Assembly (NCBI RefSeq): GCF_030296555.1
Contig: NZ_AP027728.1
Span: 682,001-746,000 of the forward strand
Length of the DNA: 64,000 nucleotides
Direction: 5' to 3'
DNA from: Microbacterium suwonense
GTDB taxonomy: Bacteria > Actinomycetota > Actinomycetes > Actinomycetales > Microbacteriaceae
A program made the translations under genes and the position numbers. The notes under the pieces were generated by a model, which had not been told where the DNA came from, ran no database searches, and saw only the letters and a program-made list of their open reading frames with translations. Below, one piece after another: positions 43,597 to 52,991 of this stretch. The first letter of the stretch is position 1, and every line of letters begins with the position of its first letter.

Positions 43597-43632
43597 GGAT
43601 GCCACGCCCCGCGGCGTGCGAGGGTGGCATCC
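43597..43632 (-). other. Intra-operon hairpin between acpP and fabF
   Basis: GGATGCCAC (43597-43605) pairs with GTGGCATCC (43624-43632), 8 bp after the acpP stop. No T run, so it may stabilise the 3' end of an acpP message or attenuate fabF rather than stop transcription. Confidence 0.45.
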
Positions 43633-43639
43633 GCGGGTG

Positions 43640-43888
43640 TTACTCCTGGCCGGCGACGATGAAGTTGACGGCGTCGGCGACGGTCTTGAGGTTCTTGACC
43701 TCGTCGTCGGGGATGGTGACGCCGAACTTCTCCTCGGCGTTGACGACGATCGTCATCATCGAGATCGAGTCGATGTCGAGGTCGTCGGTGAACGACTTCT
43801 CCATTGCGACCTCGGATGCGTCGATGCCGGTCTCGTCGGTGACCAGCTCAGCGAGGCCTGCGAGGACCTCGTCGGTGCTGAGAGCCAT
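43640..43888 (-). CDS. acpP: Acyl carrier protein AcpP
   Basis: An 82-residue ACP carrying the growing acyl chain. The 4'-phosphopantetheine attachment Ser is S41 in DLDIDSISMM (D-S-I instead of the commoner D-S-L). Acidic helix II follows. ATG at 43888 with AGGAGAC upstream. Confidence 0.96.
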   Translation of the reverse strand: MALSTDEVLAGLAELVTDETGIDASEVAMEKSFTDDLDIDSISMMTIVVNAEEKFGVTIPDDEVKNLKTVADAVNFIVAGQE

Positions 43889-43952
43889 ATTGTCTCCTCT
43901 TTCTCGGGTTGGTATCTGAACCGGTGAACAGTCTAGGGAACGGGCGCCCCGA

Positions 43953-44954
43953 TCAGGGGAGCACCACCACCTGCGCGCCGAAGACGAGTCCGGCGCCGAA
44001 CCCGATCTGCAGGGCGAGACCGCCGCTGAGCTCGGGGTGCTCTTCGAGCAGGCGATGCGTGGCGAGGGGGATCGACGCGGCCGAAGTGTTCCCGGTGGTC
44101 TCGATGTCGCGGGCGATGGCGACCGTGTCTGGGAGCTTGAGCTGCTTGGCGAACTCGTCGATGATGCGCATGTTCGCCTGGTGCGGGATGAAGGCGGCGA
44201 GGTCGGATGCCTCGATGCCGGCCGCGTCGAGCGCCCTGCGTGCGACCTTCGCCATGTCCCAGACCGCCCAGCGGAACACCGTCTGCCCCTCCTGGCGGAG
44301 AGTGGGCCAGTTCGCGTCGCCGTCGCGGTAGTCGATCAGCGTGGCATTCATGCCGACGGCGTGCGCCTTCGACCCGTCGGACCCCCACACAGTCGGGGCG
44401 ATCGCGGGGAAGTCGCTCGGCCCGATCACGACGGCCCCGGCGCCGTCGCCGAGGAGGAACGAGATGCTGCGGTCGGTGGGATCGACGACGTCCGAGAGCT
44501 TCTCCGCCCCGATGACGAGCGCGTACTGCGCACCTCCGGTGCGGATCAGGGCGTCCGCCTGCGCCACGCCGTAGGCGAAGCCGGCACAGGCCGCATTGGA
44601 GTCGTACGCGGCCGCCGGGTTCGCACCCACGCGGTCGGCGACCACAGCGGCAGCGGACGGGGTCTGCTGCACGTTGCTGATCGTCGCGACGATCACCAGG
44701 TCGATGTCGGCCGGGTCGACGCCCGACTTCTCGATCGCCTCCTTGGCGGCATCCGTCGCGAGGTCCACAGCGAGGATGCCTGCGGAGGCGCGTGTGCGTG
44801 TGACGATCCCGGTGCGCTGGCGGATCCACTCGTCGCTGGAGTCGATCGGTCCGACCAGGTCGTCGTTCGGCACGGACAGGTCGCCGCGCGAGGCGCCGTA
44901 GCTGTAGATGCGGGTGTAGGGCACGCCCTGGGACTGCTTGATCGTGGTCATCAC
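43953..44954 (-). CDS. fabH: 3-oxoacyl-ACP synthase III (FabH)
   Basis: A 333-residue initiating condensing enzyme joining acyl-CoA to malonyl-ACP; in actinobacteria it primes branched chains. Cys in NAACAGFAYG, His in FIPHQANMRI and Asn in TTGNTSAASIP. It overlaps fabD by 4 bp (GTG at 44954, ATG at 44951 as alternative). Confidence 0.96.
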   Translation of the reverse strand: MMTTIKQSQGVPYTRIYSYGASRGDLSVPNDDLVGPIDSSDEWIRQRTGIVTRTRASAGILAVDLATDAAKEAIEKSGVDPADIDLVIVATISNVQQTPSAAAVVADRVGANPAAAYDSNAACAGFAYGVAQADALIRTGGAQYALVIGAEKLSDVVDPTDRSISFLLGDGAGAVVIGPSDFPAIAPTVWGSDGSKAHAVGMNATLIDYRDGDANWPTLRQEGQTVFRWAVWDMAKVARRALDAAGIEASDLAAFIPHQANMRIIDEFAKQLKLPDTVAIARDIETTGNTSAASIPLATHRLLEEHPELSGGLALQIGFGAGLVFGAQVVVLP

Positions 44955-45867
44955 GCTGCTCCGTTCAGCAGCTCCGCAGCCGCATCGAGGTCTTCGGGGG
45001 TCTTCACTGCCACATTCGGAACGCCGCGCAGCCCGCGCTTGGCCAGTCCGACGAGGGCGCCGGCCGGTGCAAGCTCGATGAAGCCGGTGATTCCCGCCGT
45101 GGCGAAGGACTGCATGCAGAGATCCCAGCGCACGGGGAGGAGATCTGGGTCACAATGCGATTCAGGGCGTCCTGGCCATCCGTGACGGCAGCTCCGTCAC
45201 GGTTCGACCACAGCGTGATCGACGGGTCATCGAGCTCGACATCGGCCACCGCGGAGCGAAGCGTCTCAACGGCGGGAGCCATGTGCGCGGTATGGAATGC
45301 GCCGGCCACCTGCAGGGGCATGACGCGCACGCCGCGAGGGGCGCATTCGGCAAGCTGTGCGAGATCGCTCAACGCGCCTGCGGCGACGACCTGACCGGCG
45401 ACGTTGAAGTTCGCGGGCGTCAGGTCGACTTCGGCGAGCAGAGAGAGGACCTCATCCGGGTCCCCGCCGATCACGGCGCTCATGCCGGTCGGGGTCTGCG
45501 CGGCAGCATCCGCCATAGCCCGTCCGCGGATACCCACCAGGCGCATCGCCTCGCTGTCGCTGATCACGTCTGCGCGTGCGAGCGCTGCGAGCTCGCCGAC
45601 GGAGTGACCGGCGATGCCATCGGAGCGTCGACCGGCGCGCAGCGTCAGCTGCTGAGAGGCGATCAGAGAGGCGGCCACGATCAGCGGCTGCGCGACACGC
45701 GTGTCGCGGATCGTGTCGGCATCCGATTCGGTGCCGTGTGCGATCAGATCGACCTCGGCGGCGTCCGAGTAAGCGGCGAGCTGCTCGGCGACACCTTCGA
45801 GCTCGAGCCAGGGGGCGAGGAAACCAGGAGTCTGGGAGCCCTGTCCAGGGCAGGCGACGACGATCAC
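44951..45867 (-). CDS. fabD: Malonyl-CoA:ACP transacylase FabD (apparent frameshift)
   Basis: Loads malonyl groups onto ACP. PGQGSQTPGF, active-site GHSVGE, the His in AFHTAHM. The gene is split: the first frame runs from the GTG at 45867 to ISSPCAG, the second resumes at VRWDLCMQSF and ends LLNGAA at 44951. The junction is the GGGG run 45134-45137 (C4 on the coding strand); one extra base restores about 305 residues, the normal length. An essential gene, so probably a sequence error. An inverted repeat lies upstream. Confidence 0.93.
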
Positions 45868-45912
45868 CTAACCATCTTGCCAATGATCTGGCGTGAGCGC
45901 TGGATGAACCAT

Positions 45913-45937
45913 CACAAGAATCGGCATTTCGCTTGTG
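45913..45937. promoter_or_regulatory. Inverted repeat CACAAG-N13-CTTGTG upstream of fabD
   Basis: 6-bp arms, 46-70 bp before the fabD start, in the gap after the FasR-like gene. It overlaps a TTGTGA that could be a -35 element. Candidate site for the FasR-like activator. Confidence 0.4.
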
Positions 45938-45977
45938 CGTGGCGTACAGGCCGTTGTGCCCGCGCGGTAATCCGATG

Positions 45978-47195
45978 TCACCGGCGACGGGCGGGCGATC
46001 GCCGCCGCGTGGGTTCGGCGCTGCCGATGGATCCCAGGATCAGAGCCGTCTGCAGGATGAGCGCCTCGCGCGGACCGGTGGCATCCCAGCCGATCACCTC
46101 ACTGACCCGCTTCAGCCGGTAGCGCACCGTGTTGGGATGCACGAACAGCTCGCGTGCGGTGGCCTCCAGGGAACGTCCGTTGTCAAGGTAGCTCCACAGC
46201 GTCGTCACGAGATCGGGGGAGTGCGCCTGCAGAGGGCGGAAGATGCGCTCTATCAGCGTCTGCTTGGCCAGCGTGTCACCGGCGAGGGCTCGTTCCGGAA
46301 GCAGATCGTCCGCCTCCACCGGGCGCGGTGCGCCCCGCCACGCCCGCGCCACCGCGAAGCCCGCCAGCGCGGCACGCGCGCTCTGGCCGGCGTCGACCAG
46401 CGCCGCGACGGGCGGGCCGAGTACGACGTAACCGGGGCCGAATGACGGCTCGAGCCGCTGCGCGATCTCTGCGAAGGGCAGATCTTCGCCGTCCACAGGC
46501 TCTCTGCCCGGAGTATGCGCGCGGCCGATGACGAGCACCAGGCGGGACCCCTGCACGCCGATGAGCACATCGACCTGCAGGCGCCGCGCCGTGCGTCGCA
46601 CCTGATCCACGTCGAACTGCGGCGGCGTCGTGCCGACCAGTACGCATACCTCGCCGTGGCCGTGCCAGCCCAGTGCCGCGATGCGGCTGGGCAGCTCCTC
46701 GTCCGCCTCGCCCGTGAGGATGGAGTCCACCACCAGTGCCTCGAGCCTGGCATCCCACAGTCCGCGGGCCTCGGCCGCACGGGCGTAGACATCTGCCGCG
46801 GCGAACGCGACGTCACGCGAATACAGCAGGATCGCCTCGCGCAGCTCATCGCCGCGGCCTGCCACCCGCTCTTCGGTCACCTCGACCGTGACGCGGATCA
46901 GCTGGAGAGTCTGCTGCAGGCTCACGCTGCGCAGCAGTTCGCGAGGTGCCGCGGCGAAGATGTCGGCCGCGATCCAGGGGGTGGAGGTGGGATCCTCGTA
47001 CCACTGGATGAACGAGGTGATGCCGGCCTGAGCCACCAGCCCGACGGAGGACCGTCGGGCCGGTGGCATGTCGGCGTACCAGGGGAGGGTGTCCTCCAGC
47101 CGCTTGATCGTCACCGTGGCGATGTCGCCGGAGATCCGGCGCAGCCAGGCGAGCGTGGCGGCCTTGTCCATGGCCGGCTGGGAGGAACCGGTCAC
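45978..47195 (-). CDS. fasR: PucR-family regulator, probable fatty-acid synthesis activator FasR
   Basis: A 405-residue protein with a long N-terminal ligand/GGDEF-like region and a C-terminal HTH_30 domain (SLEATARELFVHPNTVRYRLK). Streptomyces FasR, a protein of this family, lies directly upstream of fabD-fabH-acpP-fabF and activates it; the same order holds here. The last residues are basic (EPTRRRSPARRR). GTG at 47195, 4 nt after the aceE stop, so it is probably cotranscribed with aceE, linking acetyl-CoA supply to lipid synthesis. Confidence 0.87.
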   Translation of the reverse strand: MTGSSQPAMDKAATLAWLRRISGDIATVTIKRLEDTLPWYADMPPARRSSVGLVAQAGITSFIQWYEDPTSTPWIAADIFAAAPRELLRSVSLQQTLQLIRVTVEVTEERVAGRGDELREAILLYSRDVAFAAADVYARAAEARGLWDARLEALVVDSILTGEADEELPSRIAALGWHGHGEVCVLVGTTPPQFDVDQVRRTARRLQVDVLIGVQGSRLVLVIGRAHTPGREPVDGEDLPFAEIAQRLEPSFGPGYVVLGPPVAALVDAGQSARAALAGFAVARAWRGAPRPVEADDLLPERALAGDTLAKQTLIERIFRPLQAHSPDLVTTLWSYLDNGRSLEATARELFVHPNTVRYRLKRVSEVIGWDATGPREALILQTALILGSIGSAEPTRRRSPARRR

Positions 47196-47199
47196 AGAA

Positions 47200-49926
47200 T
47201 CAGCTCTCGCCGCCTGCGTTCCCGCTCGATCCCGCGTTCACGTCGTGCAGCGAGTACTTACGGATCGCCTCGGACACCACCGAGCGCTCGACCTTGCCCT
47301 CATCGGCCAGCGCCTGCAGGGTGCGGACCACCATCGACGGGCCGTCGATCTTGAAGAAGCGACGTGCAGCGGCACGGGTGTCCGAGAAGCCGAAGCCATC
47401 GGCGCCCAGGGTGTAGTACGGGTTCGGGACCCACTGCCGGATCTGGTCCTGCACGGCGTGCATGAAGTCGCTGACCGCGATCACCGGGCCCTCGGCACCC
47501 TGGAGCTTCTGCGTCAGATAGGCGGTGCGCGGCTCCTGCTCGGGATGCAGGAAGTTGTGCTCGTCGACCGCCAGGCCGTCGTTGCGCAACTCGCCCCAGG
47601 AGGTGACCGACCAGACGTCGGCGCTGATGTTCCAATCCTTGCGCAGCAGCTCCTGCGCTTCGAGCGCCCACGGCACGCCCACGCCCGAGGCGAACAGCTG
47701 CGCCTTCAGGCCTTCACCGGAGTCGACCGAGATGCGGTGCAGCCCGCGGACGATGCCGTCCACGTCCACGTCCTCGGGTTCGGCGGGCTGCACGAGAGGC
47801 TCGTTGTACACCGTGATGTAGTACATGACATCGGGATCGGGGTGGCTGCCGCCGTACATCCGCTCCAGGCCGGAGCGCACGATGTGGGCGATCTCATAGC
47901 CGTAGGCGGGGTCGTACGACACCGTTCCCGGATTGGTGGAGGCCAGCAGCGGCGAGTGCCCGTCGGCGTGCTGCAGGCCTTCGCCGGTCAGGGTGGTGCG
48001 GCCGGCGGTTGCGCCGATGACGAAACCTCGCGCCATCTGGTCGCCCGCCGCCCAGAGTGCGTCGCCGGTGCGCTGGTAGCCGAACATCGAGTAGAAGATG
48101 TAGATCGGGATCAGCGGCTCGCCCTGTGTGGAGTATGACGTGGCCGCGGCGGTGAATGCGGCGACTGCGCCGGCCTCGTTGATGCCGACGTGCACGATCT
48201 GACCCTGCGGGCTCTCCTTGTACGCCAGCAGCAGCTCCCGGTCGACCGAGGTGTAATGCTGGCCGTTCGGGTTGTAGATCTTCGCGGTCGGGAAGTACGC
48301 GTCGATGCCGAACGTGCGTGCCTCGTCGGGGATGATCGGCACGATGCGGTTGCCGAAGTCCTTGGAGCGCAGCAGGTCCTTGAGCAGTCGCACGAACGCC
48401 ATGGTCGTGGCGATCTCCTGCGTTCCCGAGCCCTTCTTCGGCAGTGCGTAGGTGGCGTCTGCCGGCAGGGTGATCGCGGTGTGCTTCGTGCGCCGTTCGG
48501 GGATGAACCCGCCCAGCGCGCGGCGGCGCTCCAGCATGTACTGGATCGTCTCGTCGTTCTCACCCGGGTGGTAGTACGGCGGCAGGTACGGGTTCTCCTC
48601 GAGCTGCGCATCCGTGATCGGGATCTGCATGGTGTCGCGGAAGGTCTTCAGGTTCTCCAGCGTCATCTTCTTCATCTGGTGGGTCGCGTTGCGTCCCTCG
48701 AAGTGCGGGCCGAGGCCGTAGCCCTTGACCGTCTTGGCAAGGATGACGGTCGGCTGACCCTTGTGCTCCAGAGCGGCCTTGTACGCCGCGTACACCTTGC
48801 GGTAGTCGTGTCCGCCGCGGCGCAGCTGCCAGATCTGCTCGTCGGTGTAGTCCTTGACGAGGGCGGCGGCCCGCTCGTCCTTTCCGAAGAAGTGCTCGCG
48901 GATGTACGCGCCCGACTCGGCCTTGTAGGTCTGATAGTCGCCGTCGGGGGTGGCGTTCATGATGTTCAGCAGCGCACCGTCGGTGTCGCGGGCGAGCAGG
49001 TCGTCCCACTCACGGCCCCAGATCACCTTGATGACGTTCCAGCCGGCGCCGCGGAAGAACGACTCCAGCTCCTGGATGATCTTGCCGTTGCCGCGCACCG
49101 GGCCGTCCAGGCGCTGCAGGTTGCAGTTGATCACGAAGGTGAGATTGTCCAGGCCCTCGTTGGCCGCCACCTGCAGCTGACCGCGGCTCTCGACCTCGTC
49201 CATCTCGCCGTCGCCGAGGAACGCCCAGACATGCTGATCGGAGGTGTCCTTGATGCCGCGGTTGGCGAGATACCGGTTGGACTGCGCCTGGTAGATGGCG
49301 TTGATCGGGCCCAGGCCCATCGACACCGTCGGGAACTGCCAGTAATCCGGCATCGAGTGCGGATGCGGATAGGAGGGCAGCGCATGGCCCTCGTGGGACT
49401 TCTCCTGGCGGAATCCGTCCATGTCGGCCTCGCTCAGGCGACCCTCCAGGAAGGAGCGCGCGTAGATGCCAGGAGAGGCGTGACCCTGGATGAAGATCTG
49501 GTCGCCGCCGCCGGGGTGGTCCTGGCCGCGGAAGAAGTGGTTGAACCCGACCTCGTACAGTGACGCCGCACCCGCGTAGGTGGAGATGTGGCCGCCGACA
49601 CCGATACCGGGGCGCTGGGCGCGATGCACGGTGATCGCGGCGTTCCAGCGGATCCAGTGCCGGTAGCGGCGCTCGATCTCCTCGTCGCCGCCGAACTCCG
49701 GCTCATTCTCGGGGGCGATGGTGTTGATGTAGTCGGTGGTCGGCACCATCGGCACGCCGAGGTGCAGATCCTTCGAGCGCTTCAGCAGGCTGAGCATGAT
49801 CTCCCGCCCGCGGCCGTGACCCTTCGCGTCGACCAGTTCGTCGAGCGATTGCTGCCACTCGGAGGTCTCCTCCGGATCGCTGTCGAGTGGGCCCTGGGAG
49901 TACGGATCCTGATCGTGAACAGTCAC
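47200..49926 (-). CDS. aceE: Pyruvate dehydrogenase E1, homodimeric type (AceE)
   Basis: A 908-residue E1 decarboxylating pyruvate with thiamine diphosphate. TPP motif [14 protein letters not shown] with the paired Asn further on ([14 protein letters not shown]), [17 protein letters not shown], and [20 protein letters not shown] in the pyrimidine domain. In actinobacteria it works with a shared E2. GTG at 49926 with AAAGG at 6 nt. It heads the aceE-fasR-fab cluster. Confidence 0.96.
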   Translation of the reverse strand: MTVHDQDPYSQGPLDSDPEETSEWQQSLDELVDAKGHGRGREIMLSLLKRSKDLHLGVPMVPTTDYINTIAPENEPEFGGDEEIERRYRHWIRWNAAITVHRAQRPGIGVGGHISTYAGAASLYEVGFNHFFRGQDHPGGGDQIFIQGHASPGIYARSFLEGRLSEADMDGFRQEKSHEGHALPSYPHPHSMPDYWQFPTVSMGLGPINAIYQAQSNRYLANRGIKDTSDQHVWAFLGDGEMDEVESRGQLQVAANEGLDNLTFVINCNLQRLDGPVRGNGKIIQELESFFRGAGWNVIKVIWGREWDDLLARDTDGALLNIMNATPDGDYQTYKAESGAYIREHFFGKDERAAALVKDYTDEQIWQLRRGGHDYRKVYAAYKAALEHKGQPTVILAKTVKGYGLGPHFEGRNATHQMKKMTLENLKTFRDTMQIPITDAQLEENPYLPPYYHPGENDETIQYMLERRRALGGFIPERRTKHTAITLPADATYALPKKGSGTQEIATTMAFVRLLKDLLRSKDFGNRIVPIIPDEARTFGIDAYFPTAKIYNPNGQHYTSVDRELLLAYKESPQGQIVHVGINEAGAVAAFTAAATSYSTQGEPLIPIYIFYSMFGYQRTGDALWAAGDQMARGFVIGATAGRTTLTGEGLQHADGHSPLLASTNPGTVSYDPAYGYEIAHIVRSGLERMYGGSHPDPDVMYYITVYNEPLVQPAEPEDVDVDGIVRGLHRISVDSGEGLKAQLFASGVGVPWALEAQELLRKDWNISADVWSVTSWGELRNDGLAVDEHNFLHPEQEPRTAYLTQKLQGAEGPVIAVSDFMHAVQDQIRQWVPNPYYTLGADGFGFSDTRAAARRFFKIDGPSMVVRTLQALADEGKVERSVVSEAIRKYSLHDVNAGSSGNAGGES

Positions 49927-49945
49927 GTGGAGCCTTTCGTCTTAC

Positions 49946-49960
49946 TGGCAGGTCTTGCCA
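49946..49960. promoter_or_regulatory. Inverted repeat TGGCA-N5-TGCCA upstream of aceE
   Basis: Perfect 5-bp arms, 20-34 bp before the aceE start. It resembles GntR/PdhR-type half-sites but is not diagnostic. Confidence 0.35.
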
Positions 49961-50063
49961 AGGAAACGGGATGCAGCGTGGGGGAGCCTTGTCGGCTCGG
50001 CACAACACGTGCTGTGTTCAGCCTATATCCGTTCGCGGGCCGGGTGCCTCACTTCGCGACCGG

Positions 50064-50069
50064 TAGAAT
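50064..50069 (+). promoter_or_regulatory. -10 box of tRNA-Val (TAGAAT)
   Basis: TAGAAT, 10 nt before the tRNA 5' end. Confidence 0.55.
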
Positions 50070-50079
50070 GACACATTCA

Positions 50080-50155
50080 GGGCCTTTAGCTCAGCTGGTA
50101 GAGCGCCACGTTTACACCGTGGATGTCGTCGGTTCGATCCCGGCAGGGCCCACCA
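50080..50155 (+). tRNA. tRNA-Val (TAC anticodon)
   Basis: Acceptor GGGCCTT/AGGGCCC (one G-U), D arm, anticodon loop with TAC, T arm CGG-TTCGATC-CCG, discriminator A and encoded CCA. Confidence 0.96.
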
Positions 50156-50160
50156 TCGGC

Positions 50161-50424
50161 TCAGTCGTCCGTGCGGAATCCCGCCGCCTTGTGCGTGCTG
50201 TCGCAGAAGGGTTTGATGGCTGACAGGCCGCACCGGCACAGCGCTACTGTCCGGCGATGTCGGGGGATCGGCTCGCCGTCCGAGGTGAGCAGCTGCATAT
50301 CCCCGCGCACGATCAGCGGTCCGTCAGGATACGGCATGATCGTCGGCTCCACGTGCGACGAGGTCATCCCACGCGGCCCGCGCGGACGGACGGCGATCGG
50401 GGGTGCGAGTGCACTGTCGGACAT
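50161..50424 (-). CDS. CDGSH iron-sulfur domain protein
   Basis: An 87-residue protein with a C-terminal CDGSH-type motif: CRCGLSAIKPFCDSTH binds a [2Fe-2S] cluster through three Cys and one His. The N-terminal 60 residues are a short beta region (GPLIVRGDMQLLTSDGEPI). Role probably electron transfer or cluster storage. ATG at 50424 with GGGAG 8 nt upstream. It ends 6 bp from the tRNA-Val gene. Confidence 0.9.
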   Translation of the reverse strand: MSDSALAPPIAVRPRGPRGMTSSHVEPTIMPYPDGPLIVRGDMQLLTSDGEPIPRHRRTVALCRCGLSAIKPFCDSTHKAAGFRTDD

Positions 50425-50496
50425 CGATGATCTCCCGTCGTTCGAGGACCATCAGCCTGGTCGTGGAGCTCGGATTGCGCCAGGGACTTGACCGCG

Positions 50497-51573
50497 TCAG
50501 CCGCGGGCGTTAACAGTACGATCCCTCCGCGCCGGCCACAGCCTGCGGGGGAGCTCGAAGAGCAGGCTCACCGGCATCCGTCGGCCCAGCAGGGCGAACA
50601 CCGTCGAGACCGCCACCGTCACGAAGAAGATGACCACCAGGCCGATCCCGGAGTTCGTGATCCCGGCCTTCATCGACAGCCATCCGAGCGCAGCGAACAC
50701 CGGATAGTGCGAGACGTAGTAGATCAGCGAGTACTGGCCGACGAAGCGTACGGGAGCCAGCCAGCGTGCGTCCGGTGCGATGGCGGTGAGCCGCACGAGG
50801 ATCATGATCCCGAGCATCGCAGGCAGAGCCGACAGCGGCTCGTACCAGAGAGGCGTCACCAGCCCGGAGTACAGGGCCACGCCGATGGGGATGATCGCCA
50901 GCGCCGCGGCGAGCGGCACACTCAGCCACTTCGCGTACTGATCCCAGTGCTTCTCGACAAATGCACCGAGGAAGAAGAACGGCATCAGGTAGAAGAAGCG
51001 CTGCAGCAGCTCGAGCTCGGGCGGGATCAGGAACATCACCACGAAGGGGACAGCGATCAGCACCCAGGCCGGCACCCAGCGGATCAGCAGCGCCAGGATG
51101 TAGTACGCGAAGATGAACTGCATGAACCACAGGTAGGTGTTCCAGAAACCCAGCTCCCACGGCATGTAGTCGCCCTGGCCGACCATTCGCTCGGAGACCG
51201 CATACACGAGGGTCCAGACGATGATCGGCCAAACGATGCGGCGCACCTTGCCCCAGACGTACTTGCCGGTGGGGGCGTGCAGGGACCCGGCGACGAGAAG
51301 GCCGGACAGCACCATCAGCATCGGCATTCGGAATGGCGCGAAGAACGCACTGAGGAACTCGAAGAAGCCGGGCACCTCACCGATCCGGTAGACGACGATC
51401 TGCGTGCTGTGGTGCAGGATCACCAGCAGGATCGACAGTCCGCGCAGCAGATCCATCCAGCCGATACGGCGATCGTGCCGGTCCAGCGCACGACCGATAT
51501 CGGCGCCCCTCGGCTCGGTTCGGCGGCGGACGTCGGCGCGGGTCGCGGGCGCGGAATCGGCGTGTTCGGACAT
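50497..51573 (-). CDS. Acyltransferase-3 family membrane protein
   Basis: A 358-residue polytopic protein with ten or more helices. RIGWMDLLRGLSILLVILHH carries the conserved Arg/His of the acyltransferase 3 family; HYPVFAALGWL near the C-terminus. It probably O-acetylates a cell-surface polymer or lipid. ATG at 51573 has TATACT 7 nt upstream; 85 extra in-frame codons upstream are a shadow. Confidence 0.85.
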   Translation of the reverse strand: MSEHADSAPATRADVRRRTEPRGADIGRALDRHDRRIGWMDLLRGLSILLVILHHSTQIVVYRIGEVPGFFEFLSAFFAPFRMPMLMVLSGLLVAGSLHAPTGKYVWGKVRRIVWPIIVWTLVYAVSERMVGQGDYMPWELGFWNTYLWFMQFIFAYYILALLIRWVPAWVLIAVPFVVMFLIPPELELLQRFFYLMPFFFLGAFVEKHWDQYAKWLSVPLAAALAIIPIGVALYSGLVTPLWYEPLSALPAMLGIMILVRLTAIAPDARWLAPVRFVGQYSLIYYVSHYPVFAALGWLSMKAGITNSGIGLVVIFFVTVAVSTVFALLGRRMPVSLLFELPRRLWPARRDRTVNARG

Positions 51574-51580
51574 CCGGGTC

Positions 51581-51586
51581 AGTATA
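51581..51586 (-). promoter_or_regulatory. -10 box of the acyltransferase gene (TATACT)
   Basis: Minus-strand TATACT, 7 nt before the ATG at 51573. Confidence 0.5.
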
Positions 51587-51652
51587 CGAGTCGTACCCGG
51601 GCGATCTCGGATGCCGGGCCGCACCCGCTTGGATGTCAGCGGTGGGAGGCGA

Positions 51653-52492
51653 TCACATCTCCTCGTGCGTCGCCGGATCCCCGTCGAAGAGCCGGCCATC
51701 CGTGCGACCCAGGGCTGTGATGGCGTCGACCTCGGCGGATTCGAGGACGACCGAGGCCGCTTCCAGGTTCGCTCGCTGATGCTCGGCCGAGGAGGCCTTC
51801 GGGATCGAGACCGTCCCCCGCGCGACATGCCAGGCGATGACGACCTGCGCGGGGGCGATGCCGTGCGCTTCGGCGACCTCGATGATCACCGGCTCCGCCA
51901 GCAGTTCTCTACCGCGTCCCAGTGGGCTCCAGGCGACCGTGAGGATGCCGCGTTCGGCGTGCAGCGCGAGAGCCTCGGACTGCGGGAAGTACGGATGCAC
52001 CTCGATCTGATTCACCACCGGGCGCACGCCGCTCTCCGCCTCGATGCGATCCAGATGCTCCGGCAGGAAGTTGGACACGCCGATCTGGCGCACCGTGCCG
52101 CGCTGCTGCGCATCGACGAGCGCCTGCCATGCCTCGCCGTACAGGTCGACGCCGGGGTTCGGCCAGTGGATCAGGTGCAGGTCTGTGGCGTCGAGACCGA
52201 GCCGGAACCGGCTCTCCTCGATGCTGTTGCGGGCCTTCTCCGATGCATGATGCCGCCCGGGGAGCTTGGTCGTGACGATGACCTCCGAACGGTCCACGCC
52301 GGATGCCGCCACCCCCGCGCCGATCGAGCCCTCGTTCTCGTAGTTGAACGCCGAGTCGACCAGACGGTATCCCAGCCTGAGCGCATCGGAGACGGCGTCC
52401 GCCCCTGACTGACCGTGCAGACGGTAGGTGCCGAGACCGACGGCGGGCAGGGCGAATCCGTTGTGGGCGGTGAGCAGTGAGGGCTGGTTCAT
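51653..52492 (-). CDS. Aldo/keto reductase
   Basis: A 279-residue NADPH-dependent oxidoreductase with the AKR tetrad: Asp and Tyr in LVDSAFNYENE, Lys in VIVTTKLPGR and His in LHLIHWPNPG; cofactor pocket GVSNFLPEHL and VSIPKASSAEHQRANL. It resembles 2,5-diketogluconate reductase types, but substrate is unknown. GGAGGA upstream of the ATG. Confidence 0.92.
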   Translation of the reverse strand: MNQPSLLTAHNGFALPAVGLGTYRLHGQSGADAVSDALRLGYRLVDSAFNYENEGSIGAGVAASGVDRSEVIVTTKLPGRHHASEKARNSIEESRFRLGLDATDLHLIHWPNPGVDLYGEAWQALVDAQQRGTVRQIGVSNFLPEHLDRIEAESGVRPVVNQIEVHPYFPQSEALALHAERGILTVAWSPLGRGRELLAEPVIIEVAEAHGIAPAQVVIAWHVARGTVSIPKASSAEHQRANLEAASVVLESAEVDAITALGRTDGRLFDGDPATHEEM

Positions 52493-52564
52493 GGTTCTCC
52501 TCCGGTTCGGCGTTCCGCCAGCCTACGCGTCGGCAGGTGTCGGCTGACCTGCGACGATGGAGAT

Positions 52565-52981
52565 GTGACGATCCAGCGCCCCACCCAGCGCCCCGCAGCC
52601 GAGCAACGCTGCCCCTGCACGAGCGGTGACGTGTTCGGCGCGTGCTGTGGACCCGTCCTCGCGACCGGTGCAGCGCCCACCGCCGTCCGCTTGATGCGCT
52701 CCAGGTTCACGGCGTACTGCCTCGGCGATACCGGGCATCTGCACCGCACCTGGCATCCGTCCACCCGGCCGACCGATCTCGACCTGGACCCGCGAGTGCG
52801 CTGGGTGCGGTTGGACATCCTCGACACTGAACAGGGCGGGCCGTTCGACACCGAGGGGATCGTCGAGTTCGAGGCGTTCCACAGACAGGACGGCGTGCGC
52901 GGATCCCTGCGCGAACGCAGCCGCTTCGTGCGCGAGGACCGGATCTGGCTCTACGTCGACGGAGACATCCGCACCCATTAG
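52565..52981 (+). CDS. YchJ/UPF0225 family protein with SEC-C-like motif
   Basis: A 138-residue protein with the N-terminal metal motif CPCTSGDVFGACCGP (residues 16-30), the YchJ-type LMRSRFTAYCLGDTGHLHRTWH segment, and a C-terminal NTF2-like fold (RWVRLDILDTEQGGPFD, ERSRFVREDRIWLYVDG). Function unknown. GTG start at 52565. The -10 box of the next gene overlaps its stop codon. Confidence 0.88.
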   Translation: MTIQRPTQRPAAEQRCPCTSGDVFGACCGPVLATGAAPTAVRLMRSRFTAYCLGDTGHLHRTWHPSTRPTDLDLDPRVRWVRLDILDTEQGGPFDTEGIVEFEAFHRQDGVRGSLRERSRFVREDRIWLYVDGDIRTH

Positions 52982-52984
52982 GTT
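52979..52984 (+). promoter_or_regulatory. -10 box of the zinc-ribbon gene (TAGGTT)
   Basis: TAGGTT overlapping the ychJ stop, 7 nt before the GTG at 52992. Confidence 0.45.
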
Positions 52985-52991
52985 TGAGAGC

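Noticed and set aside
50018..50239. Small minus-strand frame over tRNA-Val
   Set aside because: It reads the tRNA backwards, a well-known source of false proteins.
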